In this document: in pieces, positions 36,241 to 49,580 of the stretch
How positions within the stretch are numbered: position 1 is the first letter of the stretch
How the letters are laid out: each line of letters opens with the position of its first letter
NCBI GenBank assembly: GCA_028551475.1
Contig: CM052357.1
Span: forward strand, 14,245,931-14,309,930
DNA: 64,000 nt
Direction of reading: 5' to 3'
From: Casuarina equisetifolia
Taxonomy: Eukaryota; Streptophyta; Magnoliopsida; Fagales; Casuarinaceae
The notes under the pieces: model-generated
Told to the model about the DNA's origin: nothing
What the model saw: the letters and a program-made list of their open reading frames with translations, nothing else
Database searches by the model: none
Program-made: the position numbers and the translations under genes

Positions 36241-37637
36241 TGAGCTGTAGATGTTTCTGTGAATAGAAAAATTCTTGTTATGTAGGTATTGTGGACGAGT
36301 TTTATTCTCCAAAATTTGGTGATGATTCTTCCTAATTTGTTGATTAGGAGAAACTCGTTGTAGGTGCCAAGAAAGTTTGGACCGCACTACTCAAACTTTT
36401 TCACTGTGCAATATTCTCTTGTCCTTTTGAATTGCTTCGTTTATATATTTGCATATCATGATAACTCTTGGGTTGCATTGAAATTGCACCAGATTAACTT
36501 AGCATGGTGAACACTGTATTGTAATACTTGGAATTTTAAAATATATTCTACATCAAGTATATGTTTATCTGTATGTGTATCCTAGTAATAAACTTTCGGG
36601 TTGTTATATATCTTCATCTGTATAAAGCTGTGTGTAAAAGATACATTTAGCTTGGATCCAGCCTATAAAGAAGCTATGTTTATATGTATTATCTAATGTA
36701 TAGTGTATAAATATTATAGTTTTAAAAATGTTGTACGATACTTGTGATAATATTATCTTATGTATGAATAATTGGTACAATCTTTTATATTCATGTGTGT
36801 ACATGATATTATTTTGTTTATGTTCATGTGTATATGTAGAAAAATGATGTTCCAACACTCACCAACTGACCGATCATTTCCACCTAGTGTAAATACAACA
36901 ACATATAATATTGTTTTGAAAATATGTAAAAATGAAGAAAAATCAAACTTAGTACTTAATTTTGGATGCAATTTAAATTTAGTTATCAAATTTCTAATCT
37001 CGATCATTATTCTTTAGTTCAATCGAACCTCTCTATCAATCAATTTATCATAATTTATGTATATGAATTTGTCTATTAATAAGTTAGAAATTCCACAAGC
37101 CTGTCAAAACCTGACTTGTTGGAATCTGTTGAAGATGGATGACAAGATCAAGATCAACATCAAGGTGTGGAATATCCAGCTCTCTGTGTCCTTTTGAGAT
37201 GATAAGAATATTGTCTAAAAAAGCCATAACCAAACACAAGTAGATTTTAGAGTGAGTATTAAGAGTATAACTATATTAATAATTGGCAGGTGCCAATGTT
37301 AATTCTGGTACTTGGTAAGTGTCATCAATTCTTAATCCCATTCTAGTCATCTCAACTTCTGTTTATGTACACTAATCATCTACTGCCATCTCAATTTCAA
37401 TTATACTCTCAATATTCGCCTTAACATCAAACTTGAAGCAGTCGGCCTTCTTTCAAACAGTTGACTTAGTTCTTTTTTCCTTTTTCTCTTTATCCTTTTC
37501 CAATTTTACTGCTACTTTTAAGGGAACTGAAAATCCAATCATGGTAGGTTCTCTGGGAATGCTAGCAGTGTAAAGGGATCATGGAACTTTCAATTCTGTG
37601 TTACTCTGGCTAAAATATTTATTAATCTATGCTTCAG
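36241..37637. other. AT-rich spacer upstream of the NOM1-like gene
   Basis: The first coding exon expected for a NOM1/MIF4G-MA3 gene was searched for here and not found. Only short, AT-rich open frames are present. A promoter for the downstream gene could not be placed. Confidence 0.55.
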
Positions 37638-40600
37638 GTCAGTTTGAGAAGTACTGAAACGGAGATGCAGAATTCTGCTATATTGGCGGAGGAGGATCTG
37701 AGATTGGAAAGGAAACTTGCAAAGAAACTCAAGGTGAAGGGTGGAAAATTAAGAGGAGAGGACGATGGGATCAATATATTATTTGAAGGAATCCCATCTG
37801 TAATTGTTTCTTCACGGGAGGAAGACCTTCCAGGTGTGGAGGCAATTTCTGAAAAGAGCTCTAAAAATAAGAAATGTAAGAAGACGAGGAAATCATTGGA
37901 CCAGCAGCTAGAAAATAATATTGGGGATGACTCTAGTGTTGGAGCCTCTGAACCAGTTAAAGCACGTGATAGATACATGTCAGATGTTCCTGATGTGGGA
38001 CCATCAAGGATGAAGTGTAAGAAAAGGAAGTCATCAGAGCAAGGACAAGAATGTGAGAAGGTGTATGATACAGCTATTGCTGCATCAGAGCCAGTTGAGT
38101 CTCATGGTGGAGATATGGTGTCAGAAGAAGTTTCTGCCAATCCACTTGCTGAGAAGGGAGATGGAAAATACGGTTCTCCTCTCTTAAGAAGTCGTGCAGG
38201 AAATGAGTCAGAAGAGTATACAAAAATACGCAGAAATATACGGGGTATGAAATCTGTTCTTTACAGTTTAACTTGGCTTTTTTGGCCCTTATTTGCTGTC
38301 TATATATCTAACTCTCATCTTGTTCCAGGTCTTCTGAATAGATTGTCTGAATCCAATGTGGAATCAATTTCGGGGGAGATATCCACAATCCTTCTTGTAT
38401 GCAATTCCTCTTATACCATTGTGTTTTTATACATAATCTAAAATGATCATGCTTCATTTATTCCTGATGGTGGGCTCGATAAGTTCTCTGGCACTGAGAT
38501 GTTGAAGATTGTGCGTCGGGTTGTTGTTTCTTCAATAAATTAAAGGACACCTAATTCAGAAATGATTTGATCTTAAACATTTTTAACACATGAGATAACT
38601 TCTTTTGTGGGCCGCTGCCTGCTGCCTGCATTTCCCTTAAAAGTCACTTATCCAATAATATGTCCGGCATCTTAAAAGTTACTACCAGTTTTGGTACATA
38701 TTTTGCCTGGGTTTTTTCTTTAAAAGTCATTTGCAATTTCTGCTCAACAGTTGTGTCTTTGACACTCTGATTGAACCCTTCTGCAGTCTGTTGCTCGTAG
38801 TACTGCTTCACAGATAATCAGTGAGGAGGTTTTGGCATCTTGTGCAGGGGGTCCTCGTGGCAATGAACAGTTATGGGCTTATTTATTTTTTCTATCTCCT
38901 TCCCTTTCTCAACCTCTGGTTCTGTTTCCTCCACATGAAATTCAATCCATTAATTATATTTTACATATAATATATATATATATATATATTTACACATTTT
39001 ATATGTGTGTGGTGTTTTTTTTTTTGGGGGGGGGGGGGGGGCGGAGAGTATCTGTAGGTGTATGCAAGTATGGATATATGCAGTTCATCTGGGATGGGAA
39101 TGAATATGTTGAACAGCGTTGCAAAGTTTCTGCTTCATATGCAAGGCCTTAATTGAAATTTTAGATGTAATAGGTCTTCCAGCCCTCGAATCTGTAAAAT
39201 ACATAAGCACTTAGAGAGAGGGCTGCTTTCAACCTTAGGCAAGGAGTAGTATAGAGAAGGCTTACCATTTAGATTCAACTTTAATGTTTGTCTTGCTGAA
39301 TATTGGGAAAAGCCAAGTACATTTCAATGGAATTATTCATGTTTGACAAGAATCTTCTGGTATCTCAGAGAGAAGATATATCTTTCTCAATGAAACAGGT
39401 AGCTCTAAGGAATACGGCCATTTCAGATGATGAAATTGAATTAGAAAACCATGGTTTGAGTATGAGGTTTATCTAAAGAATTCCCTTCAGTTCTATTTTG
39501 AACATTTTAATTTTTCTTAAATTCTGCCGGATGGTACAACCCATTCATCTGAGTCATGTCAACTGTTTTTGGTTGGTTTCTTTCTTTGTTATATAGTGGC
39601 TCTTTGTTTGATATGATAGGGTCCTTGCGTCCATCTCTCTCCTTTGTAAATAAAGCTCAATTGTTTCATAGTTTTTTTTTTTCTCTGTCATTTTCCAAAT
39701 GTCTATCAAGCTTTACATTTGAAGACAAGTTAATCTTTTTTCTCTCTTTTTTACTGTCTTGATGCCCTTGTCTCTTGATTTTATTTCAAAATTGTGGCTA
39801 ATCGATGCCTACGTTCTTGCAATAGTTTGTAAGCTTTGCTAGCGATAGTTTGCAAGCTTTGTTAGTGCAATGACCAAAATTTCATCTCCATTAAAGTATT
39901 TTTAGAAAATGTGTTTCTTTTCTTATAAATTTTTTTATTGGTCTCATTGAATATAATTGAAAACTTGTTGAATTGCTTAAACAAGTGGTCCGAGATAACA
40001 GATCTCAGTTGCAGTTGGAAAACTATTTTAGTCCATTTTGCTGCGGTCTTGTATGAATTGAAAATGTTCTCCCATAGTTGTTAGTGAAATTCTTTTGAGT
40101 CCAACAACTGGATCTAAACTAGCCTTTTTATAGATGCCCTTTCTTGTTTTCTGTTAGTAATTGTCTGTGCTTTCTGTGTAGGTATGCTGCTGTCTTTGGT
40201 GCTTTTGTTGCTGGGATATCATGTTTAGTTGGAATTGACTTCGGAGCAAAGATTATGGCTTCTCTTGCTAAATGTTTTGAGGTATGCCAAAGATGCAGCA
40301 CCAGATTGAGTTACTGTAACTTCAACTTATTTTAGAATTGATCATCTTAAAATTCCATAGTTTTGGTGGTGTAAGCCTTTGGTAAGATGTTAGAAATTAT
40401 ACTGAGAATTTCTTGTCTGTGTATCCAGGATGAGTACCAGAAAGAAGACAACGTTTCTGTGCAAAATCTCACTCTTTTGCTGTCCTATTTGTACATATTT
40501 GGAGTCTGCTCAAGGTAAGAAGTTACCGGTGTTACCTGGAACACTTCATCATGTACAAATATGGTAGTAAGAAGGTAAATAGAAAACAAAATTCAAAGTT

Positions 40601-43600
40601 CTCTAAGAGCAGACACTGTAACATGAAATGGGTTGCTGAATGAGACCTCAATTGTCAGGATGACTATATTTCTGCTCATTGGAACTTTCTTGAACATGTC
40701 ACAATACAAATTCAAAATAATGTAGGCCTTCAAAGGTGGATTCAACTGCCATTCTTTCTAGCTTTCTATGTTACCTTAAAAACCAGTGTTTTGGGGTTGG
40801 TCATTCTACATTGCACTAATCCCCACCTCTAAATTCCTTTTTCTTAGAAAGCATTGAGAGGAGTGAGGATTTTTCAAGGATGAAATTTTTTGTTTGGAAG
40901 GAAGCTCTAAGAAAGATTATAATTGTAATAGATGGACAGAGTATAATGACGTATTAGTGTTGTTTGAACAAAAATGGGAAAAATACTGTAATTGGGTTTT
41001 GCATTCCTTGTGGATATGATGTTAGTTGATTATAAGGAGAAGCTATTTTAATGCGAATATTATTCCTTTTAAAAGTTTTAGGTTGTGGTAAGACATCATG
41101 TGTTATCCATTTACAGCACCACTGAAATTGCCTCATTTCACAAAAAAAGTAAAGCGTGAAGTGGCAATTGTTTCATTGGTCTGTTTAACTACCTGTACCC
41201 TTTAGTATGTAGTTGAATGATGTTCCATGTATTCTGCAAATGTTCTGCACCAGCAACAACTTCTGAGTTTTTGAATCCCCAAGTATTGCAACCTAGGGTA
41301 CAGTGTAGAAGTTGCTTGATGGATACTCTATCTCTGCACAGACATTTTATTGACATCATTTTTAGTCAGCATGTCTCATATACTATAACAGCTTATTCTA
41401 AGGGTTGTACTCTGGTGATGCCCCAGTGATTTGATATATGACTTCCTGATGATGTTGAGCAAGCGGCTAAAAGAGATTGACGTCTCTACCATCTTGAGAA
41501 CTTTACAGTGTAAGCCTCTTTGAACTTTGATACACTCTTTGAAGTTGTGGTTTTTGGCTCTATAGATGGTTGGTGGAAGTCAATAAACTTTAAGCTTTTA
41601 CCAATGAGGATCCACTTTTTTGCATATTCTTGCAAATCAAGCGTTCAGATACTTAAAGGATCAGCATTATGTAATATTCCACTGATTCTTACTATTGTGC
41701 TATTTTTATTCTCTGCTTACAGCTTTTTGATTGCTCTAGTTATAATATCATGGACCGACTGTTCTATCTGTAGTGATAGCATGTTAATGCCAGCTACTTG
41801 TGTCTTAAATGAACTATACTGTGTAGGCTGTGGAATGAAATTAAGGAGTGATGATCCTGCTGCAATGAAGGATTTTATTCTTGATGTTCAGAATAGAGTA
41901 AACGAATTGAAGGCCTCCTATGGAGATGTCCAGGAAAAAATAAACAGCAAAAGAGTAAGCTTATAAAACAAAAATGTTTTCTTTTTTCCTTTTTCATGAT
42001 TCCCAAATTTAATGAGCAATAATGCTTCCAGATGGAGTTCATGCTTGAAACCATATGTGACATCAAGAACAACAAGAAAAGGCCTAAAGAGGATTCTGTG
42101 CAGCACACTCGGATAAAAAAATGGCTACAAAAGGTCTTGCTAGTTAGTTGCTTCACCTTGTTTCAACATTTTGTTTGTCATAATTTACTTTTTCCCAAAT
42201 GTCTTTGTGGAGTGTCTGCAAGAAACCTAAGAAACTAGAATTTAAGAAAGAGATAAATTTAGGGATTGCCTACAGGAGGTTGTGTGGATTGAGATCTTGT
42301 CGTAGATTGAGATCTTATCTAAGATCAGTAGTAGAAGGTACTGGGGTCAAATCGTTTGATGGAAGTGCGGAGCATAAGTTACAATCTACTAGTAGGGTAA
42401 TAAACGGTGTTTACCTATGAACAATTGCTTGTATTCTTAATGAATAATAAATGGGTTTTATATAAGAATTCTGGAGCAGAAATTCTGAGTTGCACGTACA
42501 AAAAAGAGAAGTTAGGGATGGCCTAATAGTAAAGATAGGCCAATAACAAAATCTTTGGCTTCACTATGATTAATTTGTACTTAGCGCATGCATCTCTCTC
42601 TCCAAAGACTTCACGTAATACATGAAGGATTATCTGAAATTTCACCCCTTCACCAATCAAAATGTTGGCATAATATCACTCTTAATAATATGAATATGTG
42701 ATCAAGATCATTATTTATAAATGTGCAAGGCTTGAAGTGTATAAAATGCAGACAAATTGAATAATAGGAGGCACGTTTGTTAATGATTCTGAAAAGTGTT
42801 TTTCATGTTGCTATGAAAAACATTTTTGGTAGACACCACATTTTTAGAAATATTTTTCTTACAAGGTGTATGTACTTTTAAAAAAAATTATTTACCTTTT
42901 AAATTTTTTTTATATTTTGAAAGAAATAATACCAAATTTACTTAGATTTGGAAACAGAACCACCTAATTTCATTTGTTTGCAATGAAAGTTTTTTCAGGA
43001 AATACAAACCATTATAGAGCTGACCTTTTTTTTAAGCGGAAGATTAAAAAACGTTACTGAAAGTCAATAGTAATGTAGCTACCTATGACTAAGGAGAGAG
43101 GTGATTATGGGCAGGGTGACAGTTAAGGCAGTGCCGTTTAATTACCTTTACTTTTTCTTTAGTCTTTTGATGACTCATAAGTTAATTTGTGTAGTGGAAA
43201 CATTAGGGATTTGTTTACTCAAAAACATTTCTAAAAGCAAATTTTATGAGTGTGTCGTATCTTGTTTTTTGAAAGTGTTTTGTGTTTAATTTTCTGAAAA
43301 TATAATCTATGTTCCCTTTTGAAAGTTGAATTGGTTGTTAAACAGTATTAGAAAAGTGCGTTTCTTATTTTGAAACATACTTTCTGAAACAGTTACGAAA
43401 GATAGCTGTTATGTTTTATTAGTCCCACCAGAAATATTGAAATATTTACTCTTAATTCTTCAATTTTAAGTTTTTAAGTGAGCTTTAACTTCAAATCCCT
43501 TACATAGATGAAGGATGCCAATTTAGTAATTTTCAGATCATTCAAATTATTAAAAGAAGAAATCGGAATTCTAATTGATTCCACTATCAAAATTGGGATC

Positions 43601-46243
43601 TTAATGGAAGTCTTGCAAATTAAAACTTTGTTTGGAGTACAGATATACTTTTCAGAGGTCATCAAAGTGTAAGATCTTTAGATCAAGTTTGGAAATTTAG
43701 GAACTTTTTGCATCTGTAGATACAATTATACACCTGTACATATAGAATATTGATTTTGCTACACTTTGCGATATTACAACTCTTAATTTCAATCAGATAA
43801 ATACTTTTCAACTTCACTCTAGAATATGCTTCTTGTGTTTATTATGCATCCCAAAATTTTGCTGGCATGCTGTCCAGTGACTAAAAGGGATACATATGTA
43901 TTGTGCATTTCGAGATAAGATAGTTGTTAATTTCCAATGACGTAGATATGCAAAGGTAAGAGGCATGTATTCATGTACTTTGTATCCAAAGAAAGGAGTT
44001 TATACTTAAATGGTTAGTTTGGCTAAATATTTATCTTAGTAGCCGTTATGAAGTGACTTTATTTCATGAAAATGTTACTGTAGATGTTACTTAGACCTAA
44101 TCTGTAAATATGATACCGATATTTTATAAGCATAAATTTATAATGCAACGGTTTCTGACTCCTAAAAGCCCTTCCGATTATTTAGGAACTTTTTGCATCT
44201 GTAGATACAAGTACACACCAGTAGTATTTTATATGCTTGTATATCCTGAGATAGGGATGGCTCATGGGCACTTTTGACATAAGTGGAATTTATGCTAACC
44301 TTTTTGCCATTATGAAACAAAGTGTCTCAATGTAGTTTCTTAGATACTGAATCAACTTTTCCAATTTTATTGTTCACATAGCGTATCAGTGCCCTTAGTT
44401 ATTCTTTTTTGTCATATTTTTCTTATTATTTCCAGTTAAGGGTAGAAGACATTTTAATTAGAGGTCTCAAATGGGGCAAGCTTCTTGATCCCAATAAAAA
44501 GGGTCAATGGTGGCTGTCTGGTGACATGGCTTCGGTGATGGATAGGGTTGAAGAGGTTGCCGGTACAATAGACAAAGAGGTTCTTGAAGCCCAAAAAATG
44601 CTACAGCTTGCTGCTGCACAGAGGATGAACACAGATGTTAGAAGAGCAATCTTTTGCATAATCATGAGTGGGGAGGACTACATTGATGCTTTTGAGAAGC
44701 TTCTGAGGTTGGATTTACATGGAAAGCAGGTGGGTACCTGATGATCTTTTATTCAAAATAAACTTTCCTCTTTGTTTTTTTACCCTCTTCTTCTTTTATT
44801 TATGGCATTCAACTTCAATTTGTTCGCAGGACAGAGAGATCATGCGTGTTCTAGTAGAATGCTGTTTACAGGAGAAAGTGTTTAACAAGTACTACACTGT
44901 TCTGGCTTCCAAGTTGTGCGAGCATGACAAAAACCACAAGTTCACGTTACAGGTTACAGACTTTTAGTTAGGATGATTCTGGAGTAGAGTGGCTAAAACC
45001 CTTTTAGTAGAGTGGCTAAAATCCTTTTATTTATTCTTTGACAATAATTTATGCTTTGCATTCATAGGTTACGGACTATAGAAATGCTTTCATTTGGCAC
45101 ATGGATGAAATTTTCACGGCCATTTAGTCAAACCCTTTTCTTTTCCTTTGGTTGTTTTTGGCTGCTCTCCATTTTTAATTTTTATTTTTGATTAAGATAA
45201 CTCTACAATGGGCTTTATACAATTTTATCTATATTCGGGAAAATAGTTTCTTGTTTAAATTAATAAGTCATATACAACAGATATGCCTTCATTTATAATA
45301 CTGTTGCCCTGTTTTAGTTGGTATCTTTGGAATCCAATCTAATAGGTCCACGTACATATAACAGATCACTTATATAAATTGTTGCTTCTTAATCAATTGG
45401 AAGGAAATTTTAATGATATCCGAGCTATACTGACCCTTGAGACAACCAATTGTAGACTAGTGAATTAAATGCATCCTGATTTGTGACTATTTGTGAATCA
45501 CTTCTACATTTCATTTTTCATTTTTCAGACGATTTTTATTACTTCCCTATGTCTGGCCATTATCGTAGATTTTGGCTGGTCTTTTCCTCAATCAAAATGG
45601 AGCTATTTTATTTACATGGGATGCTGAATTTTTTGTTAAACTAGTTGCTAACTCGAATTTCTCAATAATTATGAGTTTATGTGCACTAATCCTTGACCAT
45701 AGAATTAAGTTGGCAGTTTCAAAAAAATGATCTTTTTTTTTATTTGTTTATTCATGCATAATTATTTTATTATTTTGAAAAAAAATTAGTGCTTTCTAGT
45801 TCATGTTTGTCTTAAGGTCATCTTCATATTCATTCTTGTATCTGTTTTTAACTTCTCAGTTTTGCATTTGGGACCACTTTAGAGAGTTGGAGTCAATGCA
45901 GCTTATTAGGTCGATGCATCTGGCAAAATTTGTGGCAGAGATGGTTTCTTCTTTCAACCTTTCCCTTGCAGTTTTGAAGATGGTAGAACTGGGTGATATC
46001 AAGGTGCTCACCCCGAAAAGGGTTATGCATTTCCGAATGCTATTTGAGGCCCTTTTTGAGTATCCCGATAATCTTCTCTGGAACATATTCACACGAGTGG
46101 CTGTCGCCCCTGAGCTTGAAAGTCTTAGGCATGGCATTGAGTTTTTCATCAGGGAGCACGTTCTAAAGACCAACAAAGCCATTGCTGAAAAGTTTAAGAT
46201 TGCAAAGAAAGCACTTAATAATGCTGAAGGAATCCTTATGTAA
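37638..46243 (+). CDS. NOM1: NOM1-like nucleolar MIF4G/MA3-domain protein, 11 exons seen, 5' exon missing
   Basis: Exons: 37638-38244, 38329-38396, 38787-38869, 40182-40281, 40429-40514, 41427-41509, 41827-41954, 42032-42133, 44436-44729, 44830-44952, 45860-46243. All have GT..AG borders and compatible phases, 2058 nt. The first ATG in this frame is 37665, giving 676 aa. Order: basic head (AEEDLRLERKLAKKLKVKGG), acidic/Ser-rich linker, MIF4G domain (about residues 180-410, e.g. IRRNIRGLLNRLSESNVESI), then MA3 domain (about 475-590, DVRRAIFCIIMSGEDYIDAF). The tail ends EGILM. Relatives (yeast Sgd1, human NOM1) act in the nucleolus in 40S subunit biogenesis. Plant members carry roughly 100 more N-terminal residues, with a motif like FEEYLE just before this exon's start. 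Here a similar string is readable only in a shifted frame, so the gene may be 5' truncated or use an internal start. The rest is intact. Confidence 0.85.
38965..39044. repeat. (TA)n run and adjoining poly-T/poly-G tract in a NOM1-like intron
   Basis: TA dinucleotides at about 38969-38988 are followed at about 39015-39042 by a run of T directly joined to a run of about 18 G. The tract lies in the 38870-40181 intron. Confidence 0.9.
43695..44210. repeat. Exact 31-bp direct repeat in the large NOM1-like intron
   Basis: ATTTAGGAACTTTTTGCATC followed by TGTAGATACAA occurs identically at 43695-43725 and 44180-44210. The enclosing intron (42134-44435, 2.3 kb) is by far the largest of this gene and is otherwise AT-rich without recognised coding DNA. 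Confidence 0.85.
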
Positions 46244-46758
46244 GTTAACCATCTTCACTGCATCAATTTTTGTAGCTTAGGTATCACAAACATTATTGCC
46301 TCTCCTAACGTTGGAATGCCCTTTTGTCCTACCGATTTGTGCAAGTATTTATAGTTATCCAAATTGCTTGGAACAACGATAGAAGGGCACTACATTAGAT
46401 GTGCCTTCTTATTTTTGTTATTTTCTGCACTTGATTACTCGCTAAAACTAGAATGACGGAAAGGAAAGATGTGCCTTCTAATTTGTACCTACAGCCAAAA
46501 GATGGAAGTCAATCCTAAGAATTCTAGGAGCAGTAGGATTTGTGGCCCCTCAAATTGTTGCGTCACTGTCCTTTACTGCAATCATTATTATTATTTTATA
46601 CGTGCATTTGGTTGTGATGGTCTTAAAACGGTAGTATTTTGTAGCATTGGCAAGCGTAGAGTACGTAGAAAGGATTGCCTTGTGAACTCTTCTCCAAACT
46701 AGCGGAACTGGAATCTGTGAAATATTAGTACTAAAAAAGAAAGGACTGAAAAGTAGTA

Positions 46759-46789
<31 letters not shown>

Positions 46790-48600
46790 CTCACAACAAA
46801 TTTTTTCATAACGTACTTATAAGCGGCAGCAAGTCAGGCAAAAATTCAAAATAAAGAAATATTCAAGAGCCGTATGATTTTACCCCTTTTTACCCCATTC
46901 CGTGCAAATTTATAGAACCCGCAAAAGCTAAGCGCACTTGTGGTTAAGGACTATGGTACAAGTCATCTAATTTCTTGTGGCCGGCCTCAACTTGTATATT
47001 GCTTTTTGGGTCTCTTGTGTTTTAATTTGGATGTCCATGGTAATGAAAGTTTGAAGGCGAGAGCACTGTATAAACGAATGAGAGATGGTACGTCCCCACA
47101 TTATTCATCTTCAGCTTATGAGAGAGCGCAGCAAGGATCTTGTTCTCTTGGGAATCAGTTGGGTATTCTGTAATCCGGCACCAGGCCCATGTTGGAGTAG
47201 TAGCACGTGTTGGTGGGAATCAGTTTGGTATTGAAAGATATAAAAGGATAATGCAAGAGGGAAGGGAGCCAACTGAGGGAAATAATAACTAAGCAGCGAA
47301 AAGAGAATAAACATGGGGGGTAGCTGTTAGTGAAAACGGTATGTTTGGTTGAACCGGCAAGAGCCAATTGAGAAACTGGGGAACAACCTCCACTAAGGAG
47401 GTCAAGTCCGCTCCAGCATCCACCATTGCCCTCTCTACAAACATTGTGAACACTGCCTCTGTCTCTTTGGATTACCATACAATGTGACTCCAAAAACTCT
47501 GCATGCTTTCAAGGCAGTTCTACAACTCCATGCAGAGCCTTGTGGCACCTTTGTGGTGTCTACTCCACCCTACAAACTCTGCATTTAAAGTAAATGCCTT
47601 TACTTTTAAATGATGGATTTTCTGTATTCTTAGAGTAAATGCCTATATATATATATATATTTATATTTTATCTTTTATCTTTTATTTTTATCTTTTTCAA
47701 ACAGTTAGTACCTTTTTATTTTTAGATAAATAGAATGATCCAAATGCAAAGTGTTGGTTCCTAACAAAAACTAAATATAGCAGCAGCCCATAACTGTTGA
47801 CGCAGGCAACCCAATTGATACATTGGTAAGGACATTTTTATGAATAAAGAGATTTACTAATTACAAAGAGAAGATTGTGTGACCCTTGGTGCAATTAAGA
47901 CAATAAGGAATGCTTGTGTGGGAGATTTTGAAAAGTGTATATTCTATATTTAAATTTCCTTGACTATATTTTGTCTAAATGAGCATGTTTTGAGGCAAAC
48001 TACTATTCTTGGTTTAAGTTATCAAGCAAGACTTGATGAGACTTGGGAGTCATAAGAATGGTCTGTGAGTTAAAGAAAAAAGAAAAAAAAAAAGTCAGGT
48101 CCTAATTAAAACAAAATTTTTGAGACACTAATTATAGTTTTTATTAGCATAACATTTTGTCGTACAAACTAAGTTCCCAAATATGACTGTCTCAAACCCA
48201 AAAAAACGGCAATAGAGCTCATTTATCACTTATTTGCTCAACCAACAAAGTCCCAACGAGATAGTTAATGTTTTTACTAGGAGTTCTATCAAAATAAAAA
48301 TACTGAAAATTTTTATTTTTTGAAAAAATAAATTAAAATCCAAAACACTCTTGATTATGCCAAATCAACCCTTAATTAATTTTTTGGTTTCAGTATAAGA
48401 CAATAAAAATGTGTGTGTGTGTATATATAATTAATTAATTAAAAAAAGAAGAAGAAAAATTTAGGTCGGCTAGGGCTTTCAGAAACCCGGCCAAAGTGTA
48501 ATTCGCTAGTCCTATATCATCCTCAGGATTCCAAGCGCCGCATCCAAGACAACCGTTCTCTCGTCCCGTCTCCTGTCCTCTTCAGATTTCGTGCGCTACA
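46244..48600. other. Intergenic region between NOM1-like and RPS28 genes
   Basis: It holds the NOM1-like 3' UTR, (TA)n arrays at about 46759-46787 and 47645-47661, and a stretch at about 46930-47500 with a TATAAAAGG near 47238 that may be a decayed LTR, though no second copy or termini were found. The right end contains the RPS28 promoter. Confidence 0.55.
46759..46787. repeat. (TA)n microsatellite
   Basis: About 14 perfect AT units after the NOM1-like gene. Confidence 0.9.
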
Positions 48601-49580
48601 CAAGTCGCAGGTACTTTCTCTATTAGGGCTTATCTGCTTGAATTCTTCTGTCTTGTTTGTTCCCAGAAAAGCTCAGAAAGGAAACCACAACTGGTTACAC
48701 GGACATGACTTTGTATCATGTTGTCTTAGACTTTAATCGCCTTTCTTCCCGAGTTTCTGAGCAACCAGACGACGTTTTAAGTTTGATTTGTGTATGAGGA
48801 GTTGATACTGTGATCTAAAATAACCTTCCCTTCTACTTCATGCTTGGGTTCTGTTCGTTTATTATTTTAGATTTTTTCCGCTTGTGCTCATATATTTCAG
48901 CAAAGCTTAGCTCTTGGCTTACATTGGATAATTGCTGTCAAATAATTATTGTTTAAATTCTATTTTATTTGTTTGGCTGATAGGTTTTGTTGATGTATAA
49001 GAATGTGGGATTTTGGATGTCACTGATTCGGTTTTATATTAAGGATTGGTTTGATTTTATCTTTTGATGCTCTTTTGCTCTGAAAATTCATCTTGAACAA
49101 GCCGTGTGGCTGCTTAAGTTCTAGTTGACTGTGTTCTGCTTCTTTGTAATTGTATGTAAGACTTCAACGCTTATTAAGTGCTTAACTTCTTCATTTGAGG
49201 ATACTTTCAGCTCTTTGTAGGTTTTCATAGGGAAACAGAGGGCAGTGCCTATATCCTGTTTGCTAGAGGAGAATATGTTTGAATAGAAAACTAATATGAC
49301 TTCGGAGAACGGGCCTGTGTGTTATATCTGTTATCCGTAGTGCTGAATTTGTTCATCAGGATCTGGGTCTGGCCGGTGATGTTTTGTTTGATTTTTAACT
49401 GACATAGAGTGGAACCTAGCACTTTCTGATCTTGTTAGTGCTACTCAAAATTTATGTGAAGAATATATCCACTTTGGGAAGCTAGATGGTCGTTTTGTCC
49501 TAACATTCAAGATCTCTATTATTATCTGTTAGTATGATTTGCTTGAAAAATTCTTCAAAGACGCCATAGAGTTACCATAT

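Noticed and set aside
47155..47493. 112-codon minus-strand frame resembling a Gypsy protease region (MVDAGADLTSL in another frame)
   Set aside because: The resemblance is short and in a different frame from the long ORF, with no LTR, primer site or other domains nearby.
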